59,781 nt of DNA from Lujinxingia sediminis (lineage in GTDB: Bacteria > Myxococcota_A > Bradymonadia > Bradymonadales > Bradymonadaceae): NCBI RefSeq assembly GCF_004005565.1, contig NZ_SADD01000020.1, positions 1-59,781 of the forward strand, in the 5' to 3' direction. Made by a program: the position numbers and the translations under genes. The notes beneath the pieces were generated by a model, which was not told the DNA's origin, did no database searches, and worked only from the letters and a program-made list of their open reading frames with translations. Positions 7,992-16,073 of this stretch are shown piece by piece (positions within the stretch are counted from its first letter, which is position 1; every line of letters begins with the position of its first letter).

Positions 7992-8021
7992 AGACGTCCC
8001 CGTCTGCAACATAGGTTTATT

Positions 8022-8180
8022 GCGCCGTGAGCTATCGTTGACGCCACGTCTGCTGCGTTGAAAGCACCTCGGGCAGCGTTGCAAAGCCTCGACGAGGCTA
8101 AAGCATCGCCTGCATGTCGCGCCTTGCCCGAGAAGCTCTCCGCTTCGCACCCATCGACGTCAACTTCTGCTCACGGCGTA
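8022..8180. repeat. 159-bp quasi-palindromic element, copy 1
   Basis: The terminal inverted repeats are GCGCCGTGAGC and GCTCACGGCG, extended inward by GTTGACGCC and GACGTCAAC. In the middle is CGAGGCTAAAGCATCG, a near-hairpin with a four-base loop. Two more copies occur at 39125 and 50836. It lies between divergent genes, 31 bp upstream of the PLD-domain start. I see no transposase; a MITE-like or structured-RNA nature is inferred. Confidence 0.8.
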
Positions 8181-8403
8181 GTAATGAGGGGTTGTATATA
8201 AGTCAGCATCGCGGATCCGAAAAGGGGGTAACTCGACGAATCCCTCGCCACGACCGGGGTGGGTGTTTGTACGCCTGAAGAACCAGCGCTATGCTTCGTC
8301 CTCCACCGCCCTCTTCCCCGCGAAACACCTTTTTAAGGTTTTGCCAAACACGACTGAAACCTTCTATCATTTTAAACACTTAACCCTCATACCCCATCAT
8401 CCT

Positions 8404-9816
8404 ATGAAGAACTCAAAAATCCTCCTCACCACACTCGCCACCACCATCGCTTGCGCCACCCCCGCGCCGTCCAGCACCGACCAGGACAAGGTGTTGCCGC
8501 CGGCCGAGCCACCCACCCTCGCGCTCGCTGAGGAACGCCAGGCCTTTGAAGACGCGCTTGTCGACTACCTTCGCGTGCTCGCCCCCGGCGAGTCCCCGCT
8601 GGAGGAGGAGAGCCACGCTATCTTTAGGGATGAAAAGGGCCCCGGCCTGCGGCGATTGATCGCCGACGCCGAAGATTTCTTTGTCGCATCCCAAGGCGAT
8701 CACGAAGTTTTTGGCTGGCATCTTTACCGAAAAACCCAGGCATCTCTGAGTTTTCATTGTGTTTTTCCGCTCGCGCTTTACCCCGAAGGCATCCCGCAAG
8801 AGGTGCAAGATAAGATGCGTGAGAGCAACGACGCATCCATGCTTTCCGGCATCGAGCGCCATGTCTATAAATTTGAACCTTTCATCGCCGAAGCATCACC
8901 GTCCTGGCGTGAACATCTTGAAAACGCGTTTGAGCTTATGTCTGTCGAAGACACCTCCGCCGCCGAGCTCTGCCAGGCCACCCGTCACCTCTGGCACCCC
9001 GACGAATTTCAACCCTTCACCGAGCTCGTGAGCCCCGAGCCCCCCACCTACGTCGACGCCCCGGAAGCCCTGCTCGCCAGACTCAACCCCAAAACCCCGC
9101 CCCTCACCGACGAAGAGGCCCTGGCCTCCCCGGGCGTCGTAGGCGCGCAGATGCTCACCGAAGAGGCCCTTGAGGCCATGCGCGAGAGCGACGAAGTCTT
9201 TTTGATTTTCCTGGGCGGCGCCGGGTGTAACCCTTCCGTAAACTTCGCCCGCTGGGCAGCGCCGGTCTTCGAGGAGCACGGGCTTATTGACCGCACCTTT
9301 GTAGTCTCGTTCAGGCACCCTTCGACGGCGATCTTGCAGTCGATCTATGGCGCTCGGCTGGCGACGCCCACGCTGATCGCACTAAAACGCGGCGTCCCGG
9401 TGGACTACCGCATCGGTGGCTTTCAGGAGGATACCATCGACCGCTACGCCCCGAATTTTCTCATTCAAAACGGCTTTATCGATGGCGAGGTCACGGTCGA
9501 GAGAGACTTTCGCGAGAGGAGCGCCGACGAGATTCGCCTCTGGCTCAAGCGCAGCGGGGGCGTGAGCGTCTTTACGAACCTCAGCGGCGCCGATCTGCAA
9601 AACATCGCGCATCCCCACGCCAGCTTCTCCGGCTCCATCCTGCGTGACGTCGATCTGCGGGGCGCCGCCCTTCCCAACGTCAACTTCGCCCACGCCGACC
9701 TCACCGGCGCAAACCTGGAGGGCGCCGACGTCGAAGGCGCCCTCTGGCACCAGACGACCTGCCCCGATGGCTCGATGAGCGAGGAGCATGGCGAGTCGTG
9801 TGAGGGGACGTGGTAA
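8404..9816 (+). CDS. lipoprotein with thioredoxin-like fold and pentapeptide repeats
   Basis: The 470-residue protein starts with a signal peptide whose likely lipidated Cys is residue 17 (TTIAC), a weak lipobox. Residues about 262-350 look like a thioredoxin fold (EVFLIFLGGAGCNPSVNFA, then TPTLIALKRGVPV, including the cis-Pro). The usual CxxC is replaced by GCNPS with a single Cys. The C-terminal 70 residues are pentapeptide repeats (ANLEGADVEGAL, DVDLRGAALPNVNF), which form a right-handed beta-helix. Redox activity is therefore doubtful. The ATG at 8404 is chosen because the signal peptide begins there; no strong ribosome binding site is visible. Function is unknown. Confidence 0.68.
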   Translation: MKNSKILLTTLATTIACATPAPSSTDQDKVLPPAEPPTLALAEERQAFEDALVDYLRVLAPGESPLEEESHAIFRDEKGPGLRRLIADAEDFFVASQGDHEVFGWHLYRKTQASLSFHCVFPLALYPEGIPQEVQDKMRESNDASMLSGIERHVYKFEPFIAEASPSWREHLENAFELMSVEDTSAAELCQATRHLWHPDEFQPFTELVSPEPPTYVDAPEALLARLNPKTPPLTDEEALASPGVVGAQMLTEEALEAMRESDEVFLIFLGGAGCNPSVNFARWAAPVFEEHGLIDRTFVVSFRHPSTAILQSIYGARLATPTLIALKRGVPVDYRIGGFQEDTIDRYAPNFLIQNGFIDGEVTVERDFRERSADEIRLWLKRSGGVSVFTNLSGADLQNIAHPHASFSGSILRDVDLRGAALPNVNFAHADLTGANLEGADVEGALWHQTTCPDGSMSEEHGESCEGTW

Positions 9817-9829
9817 ACGTGCGGGGGGG

Positions 9830-10087
9830 TTGGGGCTTGAGGGGTTCGCGATGGCGATCGATTCGTGTGCGCGGTGGGGGGTTCGCTTTGGGGTTGGGTG
9901 GTTGGGTGGTTATGAAGCGCCCAAATTCGCGATGGCGATCGATTCGTGTGCGCGGTGGGGGGTTCACGCGAACCAAAAGATCCGAGCGTATCCAGGGCGA
10001 CGCCTGACAAGGAGCAAGGAGGAAGCTGTGGCAGCGCCACCGCGACGACGCAGCGACACAGTCAGCGTCGTCCTGGGGCGCTCGGCA
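9830..10087. repeat. composite A+B intergenic repeat
   Basis: Two G-rich units with a GCGATCGATTCGTGTGCGCG core lie at 9845-9965. A palindromic part follows (9984-10087), starting GAGCGTATCCAGGGCGACGC and ending GGGGCGCTCGGC. The next bases, 10088-10113, form a separate hairpin GGCTCTTT/AAAGAGCC. I see no gene from there to 10353. Confidence 0.82.
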
Positions 10088-10353
10088 GGGCTCTTTGAAC
10101 ATGAAAGAGCCTTGTCGAAGCGAATAACGCACCGGTTTTACATTGAAATAGAGGCGTTGAAGTGCATGGGGGCTGGAGGATCGGGGATTTGCGATGCGGG
10201 TCGAGTCGAACGCGCATGTGCCTCTCTAGCAGGTGTTTCGTGCCTTTCGCTCCGGTTCAGGCGTCGACTACGAGGGAAGGTTGCATCAGGAGTGACGAGC
10301 TTTCGGGTGTTGACGCAGGCCCGCGCGTCGTGTGCCGGCTCAATCTCCGCGCC

Positions 10354-11127
10354 TCACCCACAGATATCTGCGTACTCGAAAGCCCCATCCAGACACCCGC
10401 CCACCATAATAAGATGGCCGAGGACCCCCCCCCCATCATCAAAAGACATTTCGAATCGCCCCCCCGGATACATTGTGATCGCTTCCGGGATCATGGAGCG
10501 CATGAACTCATCCTCGGAGAGAACATCTTCATCATCGTGTCGCCACACAGTATTCCGAAGCTCCAGCAATTGGGATGCTGCATACTTTCGTACCCGACGA
10601 TCCCATTGAGCTTGCCGGGCTCCGAATGTGGTGACTGCGTCTAAAAGCTCCTCCAACCCTTCCTCATGTTCCGTAGAAAGATAAAGAACAATGTCCTTCG
10701 CATTCCAGACGTATCGCACCTCGTACCATCCCAACACGGAATCGAAGGTGAGGGTTCCGAAGACATCGTTTTCGACGGTCACCGGCTGTTTGAGCTCTTC
10801 GGCACGTTGGAAGAGCACCTCATCTTCCACGGGCGTTCCTTCTGGCTCCACCAGCTCGGCCCGACTTCCGTCATCTGCAAGACGCACACGAAACCGATAA
10901 ATATGGCAGGAGCGAATGACACTTTGAACGCTCTGAACCTCGGAATGGCTCTTCACCTTTATCGTCACTTTCAGTGGCTCTTTCCGAAGCTCTCCCGACG
11001 GATCTCGCCACCAATCGAGGCTGAAGTCCACTGACCAGGTATCATCTGGAGGAACTCGATATCCACCCACGCCACGTAATCCAACCAGGCCAACAATTTC
11101 CCTTATCGATGCAAGCTCGACCATCAT
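10354..11127 (-). CDS. DUF2262-domain protein
   Basis: The 257-residue protein is soluble, with no signal peptide. Its C-terminal half fits DUF2262. The characteristic opening is DVFGTLTFDSVLGWYEVRYV, followed by the helical stretch ALDAVTTFG-like ELLDAVTTFG. The end (FEMSFDDGGGVLGHLIMV) is also typical of the family. The N-terminal half (residues 1-110) is an OB/beta-sandwich-like segment I cannot assign. Two consecutive Met codons begin the frame. GC content is lower than in its neighbours and composite repeats flank it on both sides, which is consistent with an acquired island. The function of the family is unknown. Confidence 0.65.
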   Translation of the reverse strand: MMVELASIREIVGLVGLRGVGGYRVPPDDTWSVDFSLDWWRDPSGELRKEPLKVTIKVKSHSEVQSVQSVIRSCHIYRFRVRLADDGSRAELVEPEGTPVEDEVLFQRAEELKQPVTVENDVFGTLTFDSVLGWYEVRYVWNAKDIVLYLSTEHEEGLEELLDAVTTFGARQAQWDRRVRKYAASQLLELRNTVWRHDDEDVLSEDEFMRSMIPEAITMYPGGRFEMSFDDGGGVLGHLIMVGGCLDGAFEYADICG

Positions 11128-11208
11128 TCGATTCCCCTCAAAAATATGGTTTCGTTGATCATCTATCCATGTTTCGCGTCATCATATCATTGTTGGTGAC
11201 GGGCCACA

Positions 11209-11412
11209 CCCCGCGGGGCGATTCGGGCGGTCGCCTCTTCGTGTGCCCCCCAACCCGAGCGCATCCAGCGCCTTCGATAGCAAGGAGGCTGGGATGAAGC
11301 TGTAGCAACGCTACCGCGAGTCCCAGACGACGCAGCTAGCGGAGCGCTGGGGCGCTCGGCACCGAGCGTATCCAGGGCGACGCCGTCAGCGTCGTCCTGG
11401 GGCGCTCGGCAC
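11209..11412. repeat. composite intergenic repeat, degenerate A plus two nested B parts
   Basis: A fragment of the G-rich unit (GGGCGATTCG, 11217-11226) is followed by a palindrome from 11256 whose right arm is altered (GCTAGCGGAGCGCTGG). A second right-hand segment then follows (GAGCGTATCCAGGGCGACGC to GCGCTCGGC at 11412). It ends three bases from the stop of the S1-domain gene, the same 3'-end position seen for other copies. Confidence 0.8.
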
Positions 11413-11415
11413 CCC

Positions 11416-12243
11416 TCAAGCTAAACGCACCTCCCCCTCGCCGATCACAATCACCTTTTCGCGATACAGCCCGCCCAGCGCCTTCTTAAAATTCTTCTTA
11501 CTCACCCCGAAGGCCTTAAAGATGGCGTCCGGCGAGCTCTTGTCGGTGAGGGTGGAGACCCCGCCGTGGGCCTTGAGATGGTCGAGAATCGCCGTCTGCA
11601 ACGCGTCGCGGGCTGCCGGGGTGTGGCGCTGCAGGCTCAGGTTGATCTTCCCGTCGGGCCGCACCTCCAGAATATAGCCGCGCAGCGACTGCCCGGGCCG
11701 CAGATCACCGATCATCTGCCGCTGAAAGAGCATCCCCAGATGGGTGTGGTCGATCACCGCCTTGAACCCCAGGTCGCTGCGCTCCCAGAGCAAAAGCTCG
11801 ACCTCATCGCCCGCCCGAAAGTTCTTGCCCTCGGTCGAGAGAAAGGCGTCGATCTTCTGCGAAGCCGCAATCCGCCCGGTGTTATCCAGGTAGAGATGCA
11901 CCACATAGGAGCGCCCCTCCTTCATCCGCCCGACCTGCTCGGCAAAAGGCGCAAAAAGATCCCGGGGCAGCCCCCACTCCAGAAACGCCCCGATGCGGTT
12001 GACCTCTTTGACCCGCAGCCACGCACACTGCCCCACGCGCGCTTTGGGCTCCCGCGTCGTCGCCACGGGCTCATCGTCGGAGTCCAGATACACAAAGACC
12101 CGCACGTGCTCCCCGATCTCAAGCTCCTCTCCGGCCTCTCGCCGGGGCAGGGTGACGCGCTCGCGCGCGCCGGCACCTTCGAGGACGTAGCCCTCGGCGC
12201 CTTTGGAGATCACGGTGAGAATGGAGTGTTGGCCGATGTTCAT
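11416..12243 (-). CDS. CvfB-like S1-domain RNA-binding protein
   Basis: The 275-residue protein matches the CvfB/YitL family: tandem S1-like OB folds followed by a winged-helix domain. Visible are KARVGQCAWLRVKEVNRIGA and FLEWGLPRDLFAPFAEQ in the second fold, and RGYILEVRPDGKINLSLQ in the third. The C-terminal winged helix has DAIFKAFGVSKKNFKKALGG. In Staphylococcus aureus CvfB binds RNA and affects virulence gene expression; here only RNA binding is a fair inference. The ATG at 12243 begins the first OB fold; the open frame runs 83 codons further without domain features. Confidence 0.85.
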   Translation of the reverse strand: MNIGQHSILTVISKGAEGYVLEGAGARERVTLPRREAGEELEIGEHVRVFVYLDSDDEPVATTREPKARVGQCAWLRVKEVNRIGAFLEWGLPRDLFAPFAEQVGRMKEGRSYVVHLYLDNTGRIAASQKIDAFLSTEGKNFRAGDEVELLLWERSDLGFKAVIDHTHLGMLFQRQMIGDLRPGQSLRGYILEVRPDGKINLSLQRHTPAARDALQTAILDHLKAHGGVSTLTDKSSPDAIFKAFGVSKKNFKKALGGLYREKVIVIGEGEVRLA

Positions 12244-12596
12244 GGGGGTGCCGGTTTTGGGGGTTCGGGGGGGTGGGGAGGCAAGCGCGTCTGAAGAGGA
12301 CGAGCGCAGCGCGGAACACGCATTCCGAGAGTCGAACGCAACGGACCATGTTCTCGACGCATGTAAGTAAGCTACATATCTAAGATTCGAATGCGCCGGT
12401 CGGGAGGGGCTGTCAGCGTTCGACGACCGCGCATCCTCCAGGCCCTTGTGCCAGCAATCACCCGCGATGTCGACGCACCGGAGAGCGACCATGCAGACAA
12501 AAAGCCATCGAACAGTATGAAACCCGCGCGCCGGGTTTCCCCCTCATCATCGAAAAGGTCGAGCTTCGCCGATTTCGCGACGACTGGGTCGCCGAG

Positions 12597-12965
12597 GTGA
12601 ACTGGAGCGAGATCTCGGAGGTCGTACTGCGCGCGCTCCCCCACAAGCCCGCACCCCTCACCGGCAATGAGATCCGCTTCATCCGCCAACAACTCGACCT
12701 CACGCTCAAAGCGTTTGCGTCGTTTTGTGAGGTGTCGTCGCACCAGGCCGTGATGCAATGGGAGTCGCGCGGGGATGAGCCGGCGAAGATGAATCGGGCG
12801 ACGGAGATCGTGTTGCGTGCGCGGATTGTGGCCAGGGTTTCGCCGCGCGTCACGATCTCACGGGTGTTTGAGGAGGTGAGTCGGTTTGGGGGTGGTGGGG
12901 GGAGGGATGTGCTGCTTTCGATTTTTGCCAGCGTGGCGGATGGGTGGGGGTATGCGTATCGGTGA
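12597..12965 (+). CDS. MqsA-like HTH antitoxin, probably 5'-frameshifted
   Basis: The 122-residue frame holds an MqsA-type HTH (LTGNEIRFIRQQLDLTLKAF, then SSHQAVMQWESRG and AKMNRATEIVLR). It can only start at a GTG with no ribosome binding site. The same frame continues upstream without a stop and encodes KAIEQYETRAPGFPLIIEKV-like residues that belong to the family. A proper ATG with GGAGAG lies at 12491 but in another frame; removing one A from the run AAAAA (12499-12503) would join them as MQTKAIEQYE. The original gene was therefore probably 12491-12965. I see no intact MqsR-type toxin next to it. Confidence 0.6.
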   Translation: MNWSEISEVVLRALPHKPAPLTGNEIRFIRQQLDLTLKAFASFCEVSSHQAVMQWESRGDEPAKMNRATEIVLRARIVARVSPRVTISRVFEEVSRFGGGGGRDVLLSIFASVADGWGYAYR

Positions 12966-13096
12966 GACGACAACAACGCTAGCCCCTCTTTCTCCGGCGA
13001 GTTTACCTTTGGTTTGGCAATGACTATCTGGAGCTCTATGCCATGGCGGGAACGGTCGGCAATGAGCAGTTGAAGCAAAAAAAGCGAGGTAGCTGG

Positions 13097-13351
13097 ATGG
13101 CATACGACATCGAACTTTCGACGGCGGCAGCCAAGACGCTGAGAAAAATGGATCCCCAGATTCGGCGTCGACTCGTCCCGGCGATCGAAGCCCTGGCCGA
13201 CGACCCCAGGCCCGATGGCGTAAAGAAGCTCAAAGGGAGAGAGGCTCTCTGGAGGGTTCGGGTGGGTGATTTTCGTATCATTTACGAAATTGAAGACGCG
13301 AAGCTGATTATCTACGTCCTTCACGTGGCCAACCGGAAGGACGCCTACTAG
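13097..13351 (+). CDS. RelE/ParE-family toxin
   Basis: The 84-residue protein is a typical RelE-family mRNA interferase by sequence. It has IELSTAAAKTLRKMDPQIRR at the N-terminus, then KKLKGREALWRVRVGDFRII with the basic catalytic region, and IYVLHVANRKDAY at the end. The ATG at 13097 follows GCGAGG; an in-frame ATG at 13043 would add 18 residues not seen in the family. No complete antitoxin gene lies directly upstream. The nearest partner candidate is the Phd-type gene 138 bp downstream, which has its own operator-like site. Toxin-first order is unusual for Phd/RelE pairs, so pairing is uncertain. Confidence 0.82.
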   Translation: MAYDIELSTAAAKTLRKMDPQIRRRLVPAIEALADDPRPDGVKKLKGREALWRVRVGDFRIIYEIEDAKLIIYVLHVANRKDAY

Positions 13352-13405
13352 CGGCTTATCTGCCCAACGCGCCGTCGGCGCTCGCAAAACTTTTAGATTT
13401 GGAAA

Positions 13406-13459
13406 TTGTTTGAAAAATGCATAAATTATAAGAAACGTACATTTTGACCATTCTGGTCA
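13406..13459 (+). promoter_or_regulatory. AT-rich promoter and operator-like palindrome before phd
   Basis: A locally AT-rich stretch contains a possible TTGTTT (13406) and TATAAG (13427) pair with a 15-base spacer. It is followed by a perfect inverted repeat TGACCA-TTC-TGGTCA (13445-13459), about 30 bp before the Phd start codon. This fits autorepression by the antitoxin. The palindrome is seen; the promoter assignment is weak. Confidence 0.5.
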
Positions 13460-13489
13460 TTATGTGCGCCCGGCCCCCAGGAGAATCCC

Positions 13490-13747
13490 ATGACCAATCA
13501 GCTATCCGTCACCGAACTGCGCCAGAACTTCTCGGACAGCCTCAACCGTGTTTCCTACGCCGGAGAAAGGCTGATCCTCCACCGCAACGGGAAGCCCTCC
13601 GCCGCGCTGATCTCGTGCGAAGACCTGGAGTTGCTGGAAGCACTCGAAGATCAGCTCGACATCAAAGCCGCGCTTAAAGCGCGCAAAGAGGGTGGGCGAG
13701 TCAAGTGGACCGACCTCAAAAAAGAGCTCGGCCTGGACGACGAATAA
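13490..13747 (+). CDS. Phd/YefM-family antitoxin
   Basis: The 85-residue protein has the N-terminal DNA-binding fold of Phd/YefM (SVTELRQNFSDSLNRVSYAG, then LILHRNGKPSAALISCEDLE). It has a charged C-terminal tail (ALKARKEGGRVKWTDLKKEL) of the kind that wraps around a RelE/Doc toxin. The start has AGGAG seven bases upstream. It ends 7 bp from the convergent recD stop codon. The relE-type gene at 13097 may be its toxin partner despite the order and the 138-bp gap. Otherwise it is an orphan antitoxin. Confidence 0.87.
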   Translation: MTNQLSVTELRQNFSDSLNRVSYAGERLILHRNGKPSAALISCEDLELLEALEDQLDIKAALKARKEGGRVKWTDLKKELGLDDE

Positions 13748-13754
13748 CGCGAAG

Positions 13755-15953
13755 TCAGTCGTCGCCCCCCAACCGCCCCCCCACCCCCGAGAACCTCCGC
13801 GCGCGGCGCTCCGCCCCCACGCCGAGCAGGCGTTCTGACCCCACCAGAAGCACGCTCTTACTCGCCCGCGTGATGCCCGTGTAGAGGAGCTCGCGGGTCA
13901 AAAGCGGCATGTCCTGCGCCGGGAGCACCACGGCGATGTGGCGGAACTCCGAGCCCTGGCTCTTGTGGACGGTCATGGCGTAGGCGTGCACCAGGTCGTC
14001 GCGGAGCTCGCCAAGGGGGTAGGCCACCAGGCGTTCGCCGCGTTCGAAGACGGCGAAGGGCTGGGTCTGGCCGCCGGCGTCGTTGCACCGGACGACGACG
14101 CCCTGATCCCCATTGAAAAGATCGCGCCCGTAGTCGTTGCGCAGCATCATCACCGGCTCGCCGACGTAATGGCCGTAGCGGGTTTGGTTGTCGCCGGCCC
14201 CCCCCTGCGCTTCGGCTTTTTTGGAGCCGCGGAACTGGCCAAAGGCGCGGTGGAACTGGCGGTTGAGCGACTCGGAGCCGGTGGCAAAGACGCGGGTCAG
14301 GGTGAGCACGCGAGCGCGGGCGTAGTGGCCCATCAGCTCTTTGAGCGCCGCCTGCTCATCAAACGTACCGTCGGCCTGGCGCTTGTACGTGTGGGAGCTG
14401 AGCTTTTTGCAGCGCTCGCTGCCGATGTGGGTCTTGAACCAGGCGGCCACAAAGGCTTTGAGGTCAGCCGTCGGTTTCTCGTCGGCGTCGCCGCCGCGAG
14501 AAGGCGGGGTCCAGAGCTCGACGCCCTGCCAGCTCGCCATGCTCACATCCTCAACACGCTGAATCTGCGAGGGAAGCTCGCCCGCGGGCAGGCCTTCAAA
14601 TCCGTTGCCCACGGCCTGAGCCACCTCGAGGATCGCCTTGCCGAAGGGGTCGTCGTCGCGCATACGGTGGCTTTTGGTCAGGCGCACGGCGTTGCGCGCA
14701 GTGCGACCTTTTCCGGGTTGGGCTGCCATCGGCTCGATGGCGAGCTCGCGCCAGGGCACGTCGGTGGCGGGCAGCTCCGGGAGAAGATCGCGCAGCACCG
14801 CGCCGGTATCGACCGAGGGCAGCTGGTCGGCGTCGCCCAACAACACCAGGCGCGCGTCGTCGGCCAGGGCCTGTGCGAGCGCCTCCATCATAAAGAGGTC
14901 GATCATCGAGGCCTCATCCACCACCACGAGCTTCGCGCTCAGGCGGTGGTTGCGGTTATGCCGAAAAGTGCCGGTACGCGGCGAGTAGCCGAGCAGGCGG
15001 TGCAGCGTGGCGGGGGCGGGGAGCTCGGTGAGCAGGCGAGTGTCGAGCTCGGTCGGGTCGAGCACGCCGCCGAGCTGCCCGCGGATCGACTCCGCCATAC
15101 GGTTTGCCGCCTTGCCAGTGGGCGCGGCCAGCGCGATGTCGGCAATCTCCAGGCCCAGGCGCGCGGCCAGACGCAGAATCGTCACGACGATCGTCGTCTT
15201 ACCCGTGCCCGGCCCCCCGGTGATCAGCGCCAGCGGAGCGTGCAGGGCGGTGAGCGCGGCGAGCTGCTGCTCTTTGCCGGGCTGCACCGGGTAGAACTTC
15301 TTGCCGTCGGTGTAGGTGGCCGGGTGCACCTCGATCACGTCTTTGAGCTCCGTGCGCACCCGCCCCGGCTCCAGCGCCTGATCGGGGCGCTGCAGCATCT
15401 GGTCGATGGCATGGGCCAGGCGCTCTTCATGCAGGAGCATCCGCTGGTGGTAGAGCCTGCCGCCCTCCTCGATCAGCGGCTTAAACTCGCCAGGCTGACC
15501 GAGAATCTGCCCGGCGCGCCGCTCCCGACGCAGCGTTTGAAAAGCGTCGATCAGCTCATCGATCTCCCACCCCGCCGGCACCGGTTGGGGCAGGAGCTGC
15601 GTCAGCGTCGCCTTCAAATACGCACCGCCATCTTCATCGAGGGGCATGTACGTGCTCCCCATCGACTGCGCGAGAATGCTGGCGAGCACGACCATCAGGA
15701 GCGCGCGGTGCTCGCTGGCGCTTAAGTCGCGCTGCATCGACACCAGGTTGAGCGCCAGATTAAAGCGCGCCTTCGAGATGCCCTGCCCATCAAGGTGGTC
15801 GGCCAGCGACGAGACGTCGCGGGCGCTGAGCAGGCTCGCGTCCACACGAAACGCGCGCGCAAAGACCCCGCGCGCGCCGCTCACCTCGCGCTCTTCGGCG
15901 CCATCCTGCGCCTGCTCGCCCGCGCGCTCGCCCAACAGATCCAGCTGTGTCAT
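13755..15953 (-). CDS. recD: RecD, exodeoxyribonuclease V alpha subunit
   Basis: The 732-residue protein is the fast 5'-3' helicase subunit of RecBCD. It shows the N-terminal RecB-binding region, the Walker A motif (ALITGGPGTGKTTIV), motif II (LVVVDEASMIDLFMMEAL) and motif III (LLGDADQLPSVDTGAVLRDL). Near the C-terminus it has the UvrD-like motif (YAMTVHKSQGSEFRHIAVVL) and TGITRASKSVLLVG. All catalytic motifs are intact. The ATG at 15953 follows GAGGG at good spacing; an upstream ATG at 15965 is possible. It lies 120 bp after recB and closes the recC-recB-recD operon. The length is somewhat longer than the E. coli protein (608), within the range of the family. Confidence 0.93.
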   Translation of the reverse strand: MTQLDLLGERAGEQAQDGAEEREVSGARGVFARAFRVDASLLSARDVSSLADHLDGQGISKARFNLALNLVSMQRDLSASEHRALLMVVLASILAQSMGSTYMPLDEDGGAYLKATLTQLLPQPVPAGWEIDELIDAFQTLRRERRAGQILGQPGEFKPLIEEGGRLYHQRMLLHEERLAHAIDQMLQRPDQALEPGRVRTELKDVIEVHPATYTDGKKFYPVQPGKEQQLAALTALHAPLALITGGPGTGKTTIVVTILRLAARLGLEIADIALAAPTGKAANRMAESIRGQLGGVLDPTELDTRLLTELPAPATLHRLLGYSPRTGTFRHNRNHRLSAKLVVVDEASMIDLFMMEALAQALADDARLVLLGDADQLPSVDTGAVLRDLLPELPATDVPWRELAIEPMAAQPGKGRTARNAVRLTKSHRMRDDDPFGKAILEVAQAVGNGFEGLPAGELPSQIQRVEDVSMASWQGVELWTPPSRGGDADEKPTADLKAFVAAWFKTHIGSERCKKLSSHTYKRQADGTFDEQAALKELMGHYARARVLTLTRVFATGSESLNRQFHRAFGQFRGSKKAEAQGGAGDNQTRYGHYVGEPVMMLRNDYGRDLFNGDQGVVVRCNDAGGQTQPFAVFERGERLVAYPLGELRDDLVHAYAMTVHKSQGSEFRHIAVVLPAQDMPLLTRELLYTGITRASKSVLLVGSERLLGVGAERRARRFSGVGGRLGGDD

Positions 15954-16073
15954 CGCTTCCCTCATCAACCCATCGTCGCCCCGCCATCGGGGCCACATTC
16001 ATCGAAGTTCTATGCTGCGGCCGCACGCGCCTGCCATCCACGCATCACCGCAACGACTCGCCGGCCAGGGCCC

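Noticed and set aside
10088-10113. Intrinsic terminator
   Set aside because: The GGCTCTTT/AAAGAGCC hairpin has no T run on either side.
13938-15725. 595-residue open frame antisense to recD
   Set aside because: It mirrors the recD codons in a high-GC gene, with no ribosome binding site and no domain.
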